A stretch of 64,000 nt of DNA from positions 3,782,001 through 3,846,000 of the forward strand of contig NZ_CP097289.1 in the NCBI RefSeq assembly GCF_023498005.1, in the 5' to 3' direction. The notes under the pieces are model-generated. The model was not told the DNA's origin. It did not search any database and was given only the letters and a program-made list of their open reading frames with translations. Positions 43,576 through 51,357 of the stretch are shown piece after piece. A program made the position numbers and the translations under genes. This DNA is from Streptomyces durmitorensis (GTDB taxonomy: Bacteria > Actinomycetota > Actinomycetes > Streptomycetales > Streptomycetaceae). Each line of letters starts with the position of its first letter. Position 1 is the stretch's first letter.

Positions 43576-44097
43576 TCACTCGGCCTTGGCGAGGTGCCAG
43601 GCCACCATCCCGGCGGCTCCGGACCTGCTCTCCGTGTCGATCCTGAGCCGGCCGGGCGGGTCAGTGACGCGGTGGAGGACGGGGACCCCGTCGCAGTCCA
43701 CGGTCTGACTGACGGGCTTCTTCGGTCCTACGGAGAGGGTGATCTCTCCCTTTCCGGCGCAGGCGACGGACAGCTCGAAGGAACGTCCTTTCGGGACTTC
43801 CGATTCGGTGTGGATTCCGTCGCCGACGCGTTCCAGGCCGGACTCGACGAACAGGGGGTCGCTGTCGTCGATCGTTTCCGTACCCACGGCCCTCTCGGCC
43901 TGCTCGCCAAGCCTTCGCTCTTCGCGAGCTGTTGAAGGGGGCGTCGAGGGGGACTCGCTCTTCTTCTGCCGTTCCGGTCCGCTCGATGCCTCGACGCCGT
44001 CCGCCCCCTGTGAACCGCTGGTGCAGCCGGTGACAAGGGCGGCGGACAGCAGTGCCGCGCAGAGGGCCAGAGCCTGGCCCACGTCCCGTCGTCGCAT
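43576..44097 (-). CDS. Putative lipoprotein, unknown function
   Basis: 173 aa. The signal has Arg-Arg-Arg, a hydrophobic core and a lipobox LVTGC with Cys25. A Ser/Glu/Pro-rich linker (about residues 30-65) precedes a small beta-rich domain (about 85-170) with one internal Cys pair. The RBS is GGGGGAAAC before the ATG; 9-bp repeats (TACGTCTTC / TACATCTTC / TACGTCTTC) lie just upstream at about 44108-44136. I do not recognise the domain. Confidence 0.7.
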   Translation of the reverse strand: MRRRDVGQALALCAALLSAALVTGCTSGSQGADGVEASSGPERQKKSESPSTPPSTAREERRLGEQAERAVGTETIDDSDPLFVESGLERVGDGIHTESEVPKGRSFELSVACAGKGEITLSVGPKKPVSQTVDCDGVPVLHRVTDPPGRLRIDTESRSGAAGMVAWHLAKAE

Positions 44098-44309
44098 GTG
44101 TTTCCCCCTACGTCTTCTACATCTTCTACGTCTTCACTTTTCGCCTGGTCAGGCGGGTCGGGTCGGGTCGGGGAGGGATCTATGCCGCTTCCGCCGCTTC
44201 GGCGGTCCGCCCGTGGATCTTCTGAGCAAGATGTGAGAAGGGTCGGCATCCGAGAGGGCCGAGGTCCGAGTTCCGAGGGCCGAGAGGGAGGCGGGTACGC
44301 TCCCGAGCG

Positions 44310-44903
44310 ATGGACATCGAGGCGAGCTCCCACCCCCTGGCAGCGCTGTGGCACGACCTGCATCCGGGGTGCGAGCCCCTCGCGCACACGTTCCGCGCCG
44401 CGTACGCCGACCGCTGGGTGCGCTTTCACAGCCTTCCCGGATCGAAGCGCTATCCGGAGACAGAGGCCGAGTACGCGACGGTCCTTGACCGGTACAACAC
44501 CGTCCTCGACGAACTCTTCGCGGGCACGGACGTGTTCGTGGTGACCATGGACTGGGCCGCGGCATCGGACGGGACCTGCATCCCGGCCGAACGCGCGGTG
44601 CTGCACCCCGCCGGGGTCCGCTGGTGGACCCGGCAGGATCACGACGACCCGGAACCCGAATTCCACACCGACACCCATCTGTACGCCGACCGGCGCCCCT
44701 GGGAACGCGGCTGTGTCGACCCGCTGCTGCGTGCCGTCGCGGACGAGCTGCTCGGGGAGGTCTTCGTCGCCGACACGGAGCTTCGGCGCATCCACCATCC
44801 CTACGACGGTGGCGCGGACGTCATCCACACCACCCCCGAGGAACGCGACCGGCTCCGCGGCCTCCACGCCGACTGGCTGTCGAGCCACCCTGGCGGTCTC
44901 TGA
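44310..44903 (+). CDS. DUF3885 domain protein
   Basis: 197 aa. The N-terminal half matches DUF3885 (HPLAALWHDLHPGCEPLAH, YADRWVRFHSLPGSKRYPE), a family seen in Streptomyces and Bacillus with no known function. Its length and acidic C-terminus are ordinary for the family. No ribosome site is seen; TACGCT at 44296-44301 lies 8 nt before the ATG, so a leaderless mRNA is likely. The downstream TmrB-like gene has its own -10 box and need not be co-transcribed. Confidence 0.8.
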   Translation: MDIEASSHPLAALWHDLHPGCEPLAHTFRAAYADRWVRFHSLPGSKRYPETEAEYATVLDRYNTVLDELFAGTDVFVVTMDWAAASDGTCIPAERAVLHPAGVRWWTRQDHDDPEPEFHTDTHLYADRRPWERGCVDPLLRAVADELLGEVFVADTELRRIHHPYDGGADVIHTTPEERDRLRGLHADWLSSHPGGL

Positions 44904-44937
44904 CCTCGTACCCTCCACGACCTCGTACGCTCTGCGC

Positions 44938-45570
44938 ATGCTTCTGTGGATCAACGGCCCCTTCGGAGGCGGCAAGACGCAGACCGCGCACGAGATCCGG
45001 CGGCGGCTTCCCGGCAGTGTCGTCTGCGACCCCGAGCACGTCGGGTTCGGGCTGCACCGCATGATGCCGCCGCCCCTGCGCGGGGACTTCCAGGATCTTC
45101 CGGCCTGGCGCCAAGGTGTGTACGAAGCTCTTGACCTGGCCCTCTCGAAGCACGGCGGGACGGTGATCGTGCCGATGACCGTCGTGGAGCCCGCCTACTT
45201 CCAGGAGACCGTCGGTCGCCTGCGTGAACGCGGGCACGACGTACGCCACTTCGCGCTCATCGCCGACCGTCGCACCGTCCTGCGACGCCTGCGCGAGCGC
45301 GGCCTCGGACACGCGGTGCGTGCGGTGGCCGGCAAGAACGCCCCGCTGGGCCGCGAGAGCTTCGCCGTGTCGAAGCTCGACCTGTGCCTGGAGCGCCTGC
45401 GCGAGCCGGAGTTCGCCGAACACCTGCGGACCGACCACCTCACGATCCCCCAGGTCGCCGACCACATCGCGGCCGCGTCGGACCTGAACCTGACCCCGAA
45501 CACGGACCACCCCCTGACCGGCCGCCTGCGCCGCGCCTGGACCGGGGCGAGGCACATCCGCTTCGACTGA
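44938..45570 (+). CDS. TmrB-like P-loop ATPase/kinase
   Basis: 210 aa. The opening MLLWINGPFGGGKTQTAHEI holds a Walker A motif (GPFGGGKT) at residues 7-14 and matches TmrB, the tunicamycin-resistance ATP-binding protein of Bacillus. Members bind or phosphorylate small molecules. Residue patterns HFALIADRRTVLRRLRER are also typical. The ATG follows TACGCT (44926-44931) by 6 nt and is probably leaderless. Antibiotic resistance is only an inference from the family; the natural substrate is unknown. Confidence 0.85.
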   Translation: MLLWINGPFGGGKTQTAHEIRRRLPGSVVCDPEHVGFGLHRMMPPPLRGDFQDLPAWRQGVYEALDLALSKHGGTVIVPMTVVEPAYFQETVGRLRERGHDVRHFALIADRRTVLRRLRERGLGHAVRAVAGKNAPLGRESFAVSKLDLCLERLREPEFAEHLRTDHLTIPQVADHIAAASDLNLTPNTDHPLTGRLRRAWTGARHIRFD

Positions 45571-45596
45571 CCGGCCAGGCGGCGGGCTTCGCCCCC

Positions 45597-45623
45597 TCTG
45601 CCGTCAGCGAATCTGCCACAGGC
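45597..45623 (+). promoter_or_regulatory. Candidate PopR operator in front of clpP3
   Basis: TCTGCC occurs at 45597-45602 and 45612-45617, spaced 15 bp start to start; the second is followed by ACA-GGC, a partial match to an inverted TCTGCC-3N-GGCAGA element. It lies about 100 nt before clpP3. PopR is known to control this operon in Streptomyces; the exact site here is inferred. Confidence 0.5.
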
Positions 45624-45718
45624 CAAGAACCCTTACCTGGCGGAGGCGGGCCGTCGATGGTGGTGGGACCAGGGCGCGGCCGGCAGGAGTGCCGCCCCCA
45701 CCATCAGGAGGACGAACG

Positions 45719-46378
45719 ATGCCACCACTCGGCCATGGCTGGGACCCCGCCCTCGTGCCCCGCGCCTCCGAGGGCGAGACGCCCGCCACCCGCTTCGACG
45801 ACCATCTCGCCGCCCAACTCCTCGACCAGCGCATCATCTTCCTCGGGACCCAGGTCGACGAGGTCTCCGCCAATCGTGTGTGCGCGCAGATGCTGCTGCT
45901 CTCCGCCGGGGACCCGCGGACCGACATCAGCCTCTACATCAACAGCCCCGGCGGTTCCGTCACCGCCGGGCTCGCCATCTACGACACCATGCGGCTGATC
46001 CCGAACGACGTGTCGACCCTTGCCATGGGGTTCGCCGCCAGCATGGGGCAGTTCCTGCTGACCGTCGGGACCGCGGGGAAGCGTTTCGCGCTGCCCAACG
46101 CGCGGATCATGATGCACCAGCCCTCCGCCGGTATCGGCGGGACCACCGCCGACATCGCGATCCAGGCCGAGAACCTGGAGTTCACGAAGAAGTCCGTCGA
46201 GCGGATCACCGCCGAGCACACCGGTCAGTCGCAGGAGACCATCTCCCGTGACGGCGACCGTGACCGGTGGTTCACCGCCGAGCAGGCCAAGGAGTACGGG
46301 ATGGTCGACCGCGTGCTTGATTCGCTCGCCGACGTGCGGCCCGCGGCGTCCAAGCCGCGGATGGGACTGGGGGTCTGA
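45719..46378 (+). CDS. clpP3: ATP-dependent Clp protease proteolytic subunit ClpP3
   Basis: 219 aa from an ATG with AGGAGGACG upstream. The serine-protease triad is complete: Ser108 in AASMGQFLL, His133 in MMHQPSAG and Asp182 in [11 protein letters not shown], with the spacing (25 and 49 residues) of canonical ClpP. The IGF-loop hydrophobic pocket and SPGGS handle domain are present. In Streptomyces ClpP3/ClpP4 form an alternative protease that is made when ClpP1/ClpP2 are lacking. Stop and next start are 4 nt apart, so it is one operon with clpP4. Confidence 0.97.
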   Translation: MPPLGHGWDPALVPRASEGETPATRFDDHLAAQLLDQRIIFLGTQVDEVSANRVCAQMLLLSAGDPRTDISLYINSPGGSVTAGLAIYDTMRLIPNDVSTLAMGFAASMGQFLLTVGTAGKRFALPNARIMMHQPSAGIGGTTADIAIQAENLEFTKKSVERITAEHTGQSQETISRDGDRDRWFTAEQAKEYGMVDRVLDSLADVRPAASKPRMGLGV

Positions 46379-46382
46379 GGAC

Positions 46383-46997
46383 ATGAGCCAGTACACGATT
46401 CCCACCGTCGTCGAGCGCACTCCGCAGGGCGAGCGCGCCTACGACATCTACAGCAGGCTCCTCTCGGAGCGGATCATCTTCCTCGGCACCGAGATCGACG
46501 ACGGCGTGGCCAACGTCGTCATCGCACAGTTGCTTCACCTTGAGTCCTCGAACTCCGAGCGCGAGGTCTCCATCTACATCAACTCGCCCGGTGGATCGTT
46601 CACTTCACTCATGGCCATCTACGACACCATGAGCTTCATCAGCGCGCCCATCTCGACCGTCTGCGTCGGTCAGGCCGCCTCCACCGCCGCCGTGCTCCTC
46701 GCCGGGGGCGATCCCGGGCGGCGGTTCGTGCTGGAGCATTCGCGCGTGCTGCTCGGGCAGCCCGCGAGCGGCGGGCAGCAGGGCACGGTCTCCGATCTCA
46801 CCCTCCAGGCCAAGGAGATGGTGCGGATCCGCTCGCAGGTGGAGGAGGTGCTGTCCCGGCACTCGGGGCACGACGTCGCCACGCTGCGCGCGGACATGGA
46901 CCGCGACAAGGTGTTCACCGCCGAGGACGCGGTGGCGTACGGGCTCGCCGACGAGGTGCTCAGCCGGCGCATGCTCGCCGCCGCCACCGCGGCCTGA
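46383..46997 (+). CDS. clpP4: ClpP4, a ClpP subunit lacking the catalytic His
   Basis: 204 aa. The fold is intact ([35 protein letters not shown] with Ser100, and an Asp in DRDKVF). At the position of the catalytic His, 25 residues after Ser100, there is Gly125 in [11 protein letters not shown]. In canonical ClpP this is (I/L)xHQP. The subunit should therefore be inactive on its own and needs ClpP3 or another partner for catalysis in a mixed ring. It is co-transcribed with clpP3 and faces the convergent popR. Confidence 0.96.
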   Translation: MSQYTIPTVVERTPQGERAYDIYSRLLSERIIFLGTEIDDGVANVVIAQLLHLESSNSEREVSIYINSPGGSFTSLMAIYDTMSFISAPISTVCVGQAASTAAVLLAGGDPGRRFVLEHSRVLLGQPASGGQQGTVSDLTLQAKEMVRIRSQVEEVLSRHSGHDVATLRADMDRDKVFTAEDAVAYGLADEVLSRRMLAAATAA

Positions 46998-47041
46998 ACC
47001 GCACCGCGCCCGAGGAGCGCCGCGCCGCGCCCTAGGAGCGT

Positions 47042-47485
47042 TCACGCCGCCAGGCGGATGTCTCCCTGGCGCGGTCGCGTCGGCTGTGCCAGGGAGACAC
47101 TCGCCTGGCGGCTCAACTCGGTCTGGGCCAGGGAGAGCAGGTCCGCCAGGCTCAGGCCGAGCGCTCGGGCGCCGGCCGCGAGGACTTCGGACGAAGCCTC
47201 CTTGCGGCCGCGCTCCAGCTCGGAGAGGTACGGCATCGAGATGCGGGCCGCCTCCGCCACGTCCTTGAGCGTCCGCTCCTGAGCCTGGCGCTCGCGGCGC
47301 AGCACATCACCGACCACGTCCCGCCACAGCGGCTCCTTCGGCTTCGGCGGTGACGCGGGCGACACAGGCGACACCGGTGCCACGGGAGTTGTGCGCACCG
47401 AGCGCGGGCGCAACGGGATGACGCGGGCCTGCCGCTCCGCCTGCGGGGCCTGCTCCGGCTCGTGGTACCGCTCTTGGCTGCTCAC
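47042..47485 (-). CDS. popR: PopR, XRE-type activator of clpP3-clpP4
   Basis: 147 aa. A disordered, Pro/Arg-rich N-terminal part (1-55) precedes an XRE HTH (RRERQAQERTLKDVAEAARISMPYLSELERGRKEASSEVLAAG region; HTH about residues 62-115). The last residues are RLAA: the terminal Ala-Ala resembles the degron by which ClpP1/ClpP2 are reported to remove PopR in S. lividans. Loss of that degradation lets PopR activate clpP3-clpP4. The start is a GTG 6 nt after TACCCT (47492-47497), so the mRNA is leaderless. Position next to clpP4 supports the assignment. Confidence 0.92.
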   Translation of the reverse strand: MSSQERYHEPEQAPQAERQARVIPLRPRSVRTTPVAPVSPVSPASPPKPKEPLWRDVVGDVLRRERQAQERTLKDVAEAARISMPYLSELERGRKEASSEVLAAGARALGLSLADLLSLAQTELSRQASVSLAQPTRPRQGDIRLAA

Positions 47486-47550
47486 CCCTTCAGGGTAGGA
47501 GCCGCACGGCCTCCGGGGCAGCGATCAGCGTTCCGCCCCCGGCGAACACC

Positions 47551-48465
47551 TCACGTCAGCGCCTCCGCCAACGCCTCCGTCGCCTTGATCACCCACGCCG
47601 GATCCCCGTGCCGCAGCCCCCAGTGCGCCGCCGTCACCGCCCGCGCCTGCGCCCACCTCCGGGCCCGCTCGCGGTCGACCTCCGCCGCGTCGGCGAAGAC
47701 GGCGAGGCGCCGCAGGGCTGCCGCCTTCGGGTCGGGGGCGGTGAGCAGGGGCTCGAAGCGGGTGCGGAGCAGCGTGATCGAGTCGTACGCCGGGTCCCCG
47801 ACATAGCCCTTGGGGTCGATGGCGAGCCAGGGTTCGCGCCGCGACCTCAGTACGTTGGTGAAGTGCAGGTCGCCGTGGATCAGGGTGTCCGGCTGGTCGG
47901 CGCCCAGTTCGCGTACGGTCCCGATCGCCGCGGCCACCACGCGGGCGGGCAGCGGCGAACCCAACTCCCGGTCCTCGTCCCGCAGTTCGCACTCCCACTC
48001 GGCCACGAGCGAACTCATCCGGGGCAGCCCGTCGGGCGCGGGGACGGCGAGGCGGCGTGCCAGGCGCCCGGCCACGGTCACCGCCTCGTCGGTGTCCTCC
48101 ACGTCGGCGAGGGAGCCCGTCCCCGCCCGTTCGAGGAGCATCGCGAACCGCTCGTCGTCCCGCTCGTGCAGACGGACCGCGCCCCGGCCCGACCACACCG
48201 CGAAGGCGTCGGGCTCGTGCACGTTGCCGGGGTGCGGGAAGGAGATCTTCAGGACGGCGGGCGTCGCGTCGTACCGCCGTCTCACGGGGACGACGATGCC
48301 GACCTGCCCGTGCGTGACCGCTTGGGCCGGCTCGCAGTCCCAGCGCCGCAGCAGCTCGTCGGCCAGCTCGGGCAGCGTCGCGAGCCAGGCACGGCCCCGC
48401 TCGCCCTCCCGCTGGACCGTGCCGCGCGCGAAGTCCTCCGGTACCTGGATGGGTGTCCCGATCAT
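47551..48465 (-). CDS. APH(6)/hydroxyurea-type aminoglycoside phosphotransferase family protein
   Basis: 304 aa, typical for streptomycin 6-kinase-like enzymes. Brenner's motif is HGDLHFTNVL with catalytic Asp, and the DFG-equivalent is LAIDPKGYVGDPAYD. The N-terminal ATP lobe has LKISFPHPGN with the ATP Lys. It could phosphorylate an aminoglycoside or another small molecule; the streptomycin biosynthesis genes are not here. TAGGGT (48472-48477, minus strand) lies 6 nt before the ATG, so the mRNA is leaderless. The divergent hydrolase starts only 44 bp away. Confidence 0.88.
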   Translation of the reverse strand: MIGTPIQVPEDFARGTVQREGERGRAWLATLPELADELLRRWDCEPAQAVTHGQVGIVVPVRRRYDATPAVLKISFPHPGNVHEPDAFAVWSGRGAVRLHERDDERFAMLLERAGTGSLADVEDTDEAVTVAGRLARRLAVPAPDGLPRMSSLVAEWECELRDEDRELGSPLPARVVAAAIGTVRELGADQPDTLIHGDLHFTNVLRSRREPWLAIDPKGYVGDPAYDSITLLRTRFEPLLTAPDPKAAALRRLAVFADAAEVDRERARRWAQARAVTAAHWGLRHGDPAWVIKATEALAEALT

Positions 48466-48508
48466 CCCGGCACCCTAGCGAGGACGGCGTATGGCTACGG
48501 TTCACCCC

Positions 48509-49330
48509 ATGCCCCTCGCTGAAGCCGCCGACGGAACCGCCCTGCACTACGAGGTCCACGGCTCCGGCCGCCCTCTCGTCCTGCTCAGCGGGCAGTCCAA
48601 CAGCCGCCGCTGGTGGGACCCGGTGCGTGACGACTTCGCCGCCGCGTACCGGACCCTCGTCGTCGACTGGCGCGGCACCGGCGAGAGCGGCCACCCCGAG
48701 ACCGACAGCTACAGCACCCCCGGCTTCGCCCGCGACGTCGTCGCCGTCCTGGACCACGCGGGGATCGACCGCGCCCATGTGTACGGCACGTCGATGGGCG
48801 GGCGCGTGGCCCAGTGGATCGCCGCCGATCACCCCGAGCGGGTCGACCGGCTCGTCCTCGGCTGTACGTCGCCGGGGGCGCCGCACGGCATCGAGCGCGG
48901 GCCCGAGGTGCGCGCCGCCCTCAGTCAGCCCGATGCCGCGGCGGCGCACCGCGCCCTGAAGGAGCTGATGTACACCCCGGGCTGGATCGCCCGGCAGGGT
49001 GCGCACCCGGTGTTCCACACCCTCGGCGATCCGGACATGCCCGCGCACGCGCGCCGCCGCCATCTGCGGGCCAGCGCCCGGCACGACGCCTGGGACGCGC
49101 TGACGCGGATCACGGCGCCGACCCTCGTCGTGCACGGCACCGACGACGTGTTCAACCCGACCGCCAACGCGCCCCTGCTCGCGGAACGCATCCCCGGGGC
49201 CCGGATGCAGCTCGTCTCCGGTGCGCGCCATGCGTACTTCGAGGAGTTCGCGGAGGTCGCCACCCCGCTCGTGCTCGAATTCCTCGCGGGGCAAGCGGGG
49301 CAAGCTGGGGCAGCGGAGGAAGGGGCCTAG
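48509..49330 (+). CDS. Alpha/beta hydrolase
   Basis: 273 aa. The oxyanion motif follows LVLLSGQSNSRRWW, the nucleophile elbow is GTSMGGR (GxSxG Ser), the Asp is in VHGTDDVFNP and the His is in GARHAYFEE. It is a general serine hydrolase of the 3-oxoadipate enol-lactonase-like type; substrate unknown. An ATG at 48491 is in frame, but TACGGT (48496-48501) lies 7 nt before 48509, matching a leaderless start there. Its TAG stop overlaps the convergent VOC gene's TAG in CTAG. Confidence 0.88.
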   Translation: MPLAEAADGTALHYEVHGSGRPLVLLSGQSNSRRWWDPVRDDFAAAYRTLVVDWRGTGESGHPETDSYSTPGFARDVVAVLDHAGIDRAHVYGTSMGGRVAQWIAADHPERVDRLVLGCTSPGAPHGIERGPEVRAALSQPDAAAAHRALKELMYTPGWIARQGAHPVFHTLGDPDMPAHARRRHLRASARHDAWDALTRITAPTLVVHGTDDVFNPTANAPLLAERIPGARMQLVSGARHAYFEEFAEVATPLVLEFLAGQAGQAGAAEEGA

Positions 49331-49713
49331 GACCCGCTGCCGTACGGCCTCGTCAGGATCTCCAGGGCGTGGCCGTTCGGGTCGTCCCAATAGGCGCCCC
49401 GGCCACCGTCGTTGGTGTTGATCTCGTTGACGATCTTGTGGTGCGGGTCGGCCCAGTAGGTGAGACCCGCGTCCTTGATGCGGCCGAAGATGGCGTCGAA
49501 CTCGTCCTCGGAGACCAGGAAGGCGTAGTGCTGCGGGGTGATCGGCCCGCCGTCGCTCTCCAGGTAGTCGAGCGTGACCCCGTTGGGGATCTCGACCGGG
49601 AAGAACGGCCCGTACTGGGGGCCCACTTCGAGGCCCAGGATGTCGGCGAGGAACTGCGCGGACGCCTTGCTGTCCTGCGCGGCGACGATGGTGTGGTTGA
49701 GCTGGATGGTCAT
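49327..49713 (-). CDS. VOC (glyoxalase/bleomycin resistance) family protein
   Basis: 128 aa from MTIQLNHTIV, with GAGG 9 nt before the ATG. The two beta-alpha-beta-beta-beta modules are clear, with metal-binding candidates His7 (NHTIV), His in QHYAF and Glu in HALEILTRP. The GAYWDDPNGHALEIL end is typical of VOC dioxygenase or drug-binding proteins. Function is not predictable. It converges on the hydrolase, sharing the CTAG stop palindrome. Confidence 0.9.
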   Translation of the reverse strand: MTIQLNHTIVAAQDSKASAQFLADILGLEVGPQYGPFFPVEIPNGVTLDYLESDGGPITPQHYAFLVSEDEFDAIFGRIKDAGLTYWADPHHKIVNEINTNDGGRGAYWDDPNGHALEILTRPYGSGS

Positions 49714-49903
49714 CGTGCGACCTCTTCCTGCGTCTGCTTCCGACGTCCGACCACTACGCCGGAAGGGCCGTGTTGACGCCCACCACACTAGGCACGGGCC
49801 GCGCGCCCGGCATCGGTCACACGGCCCCCCACCGGCTGCGCAATGCGGCCTAGGGCCGCGGGCCGAGTCGAGTTCCGGCCATCCGCCGAAGCATGGAAGG
49901 CAG

Positions 49904-50431
49904 TCAGCGGCCGTCCGGGGCCGGGCGGTGCTCGACGTACTCGATGATCGTGCCGTCGGGATGCCGGGCGCTGAAGCCCGCCCCCGTCGGCACCGGCTTC
50001 AGCGCCTCGGTGATCTCCGCGCCCGCGGCCGTAAGACGTTCCAGGTACGGCTGCACACGGTCGACCAGGAGCGTGCCCGCCGTGGACCTGAAGGGCGCGA
50101 CGCTCTCGTCCGTCCCCTCGATCAGGAGGAAGCCGCCGACCGCCGCGAGCGCGAGGTCCAGGTCGGGATAGGTGAACCACATGTCCCGCTGCACGCCGAG
50201 CAGTTGCTCGTAGAAGGCGGTGACGGACTCCAGCGTGCCGGGCCCGGTGAAGACGCGCACGAAGGTGCGGGGCTCGGTCAGGCCGGAGGAGTCGGTGGAG
50301 CGCCGCCACATGACGGCGCCGTCGGAGGGATGCCGCTCGGAAGGGTGCCGCTCGGAAGCGTGCTGCTCGGCGGGGCTCCGCTCGGAAGCGTGCTGTGCTG
50401 AGGCTGAGTTCTTCGTCTCGGAATCAGGCAT
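49904..50431 (-). CDS. VOC family protein with pentapeptide repeats in its N-terminal tail
   Basis: 175 aa from the MPDSETKN start. The N-terminal tail carries five imperfect 5-residue repeats (QHASE, RSPAE, QHASE, RHPSE, RHPSD), matching a 15-nt tandem repeat on the DNA at about 50320-50395. The VOC domain follows (TFVRVFTGPGTLESVTAFYEQLLG, ending in RHPDGTIIEYVEHRP with the metal Glu). The tail probably varies in length between strains. Substrate unknown. The XRE gene at 50524 is divergent. Confidence 0.82.
   Translation of the reverse strand: MPDSETKNSASAQHASERSPAEQHASERHPSERHPSDGAVMWRRSTDSSGLTEPRTFVRVFTGPGTLESVTAFYEQLLGVQRDMWFTYPDLDLALAAVGGFLLIEGTDESVAPFRSTAGTLLVDRVQPYLERLTAAGAEITEALKPVPTGAGFSARHPDGTIIEYVEHRPAPDGR
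50320..50395 (-). repeat. 15-bp tandem repeat inside the VOC gene
   Basis: About five imperfect copies of a 15-bp unit (GCCGCTCGGAAG core) in frame with the VOC coding sequence, encoding the QHASE/RHPSE pentapeptides. In-frame 15-bp steps allow length change without a frameshift. Confidence 0.65.
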
Positions 50432-50523
50432 GGATCCAGGCTCGCGGCGCCCGCCGCCCGCAGCCAGTACGCCGTTCATGGGGTGACCGGCACTCATAGG
50501 CTCCGCGTCCTACGCTTGCCGCC

Positions 50524-51354
50524 ATGACCACCGCGGAAGAGACCGCCAGGCGCGGCGAGCTGGGGACGTTCCTGCGCGCGTACCGCGAGCGCCTGGCCCC
50601 GGACGAGGTCGGGCTCCCGGCCACGCCGCGCCGCCGCACTCCGGGGCTGCGCCGCGAGGAGGTCGCGGCGCTCTCCGGGGTCGGGGTCGCCTGGTACACG
50701 TGGCTGGAGCAGGGCCGCGTGGACACCTCGCGCCAGGTGCTCGACGCGGTGAGCCGCACCCTGCGCCTCGACGGTGACGCACACCGCCACGTCCTCGCCC
50801 TCGCGGGGTTCGCGCCGCAGCAGGCAACGGACTCCGAGGACGCGGGCACGGGCACGGGCGCCGATGACAACCTCCGCGCGATGATCGGCAGTTGGTCCGC
50901 CTCCCCTGCCCTGGTCCTCGCCCCGGACCTGACGATCACCGCCTGGAACACGGCGTACAGCTCCCTCTTCCCCGACCCCGGCGACCACCCCGCCGAGCGG
51001 CGCAACCTGCTCCTCCTGCTGATCGGCGACCCGGCCCACCAGCGGCTCCTGCCCGCCTGGGAGCCCCTCGCGCAGGATCTGCACCGGCACTTCCGCGCCC
51101 GCGCGGACACCCTCCCCCGCGACGCGCGCGTACAGGCCCTGACCGAGCGCCTGCACGCCACGCGTCCCGACCTCGCCCACTGGTGGGCCTGCCGGGCGGT
51201 GGGCGGCTTCGCTCCTCGTACGATCGAAGTCGTCGACGGGGACGGCGGGAACGGCGGGTCGCGGACCTACGACGCCGCCCTGCTGACCACGGCGGGTCAG
51301 CAGGGCGGCGGTTGCGTCCTGGTTCTCACGCCCGGCCGGAGCCAGGGGGCGTGA
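50524..51354 (+). CDS. XRE family regulator, MmyB type
   Basis: 276 aa. The N-terminal HTH is of the MmyB kind (RTPGLRREEVAALSGVGVAWYTWLEQGR; HTH about residues 15-75) and the C-terminal MmyB-like ligand domain (about 110-270) has the TAWNTAYSSLFP and WWA core. These regulators usually control a neighbouring dehydrogenase. TACGCT (50511-50516) lies 7 nt before the ATG, a leaderless start. It runs convergently into the alcohol dehydrogenase at 51358, whose other flank holds a second MmyB-type gene. Confidence 0.9.
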   Translation: MTTAEETARRGELGTFLRAYRERLAPDEVGLPATPRRRTPGLRREEVAALSGVGVAWYTWLEQGRVDTSRQVLDAVSRTLRLDGDAHRHVLALAGFAPQQATDSEDAGTGTGADDNLRAMIGSWSASPALVLAPDLTITAWNTAYSSLFPDPGDHPAERRNLLLLLIGDPAHQRLLPAWEPLAQDLHRHFRARADTLPRDARVQALTERLHATRPDLAHWWACRAVGGFAPRTIEVVDGDGGNGGSRTYDAALLTTAGQQGGGCVLVLTPGRSQGA

Positions 51355-51357
51355 CGG

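Noticed and set aside
44098..44309. GGGTC and TACGTCTTC short repeats as a mobile-element footprint
   Set aside because: They are short simple repeats without terminal inversions or target duplications; noted only as promoter context of the lipoprotein gene.
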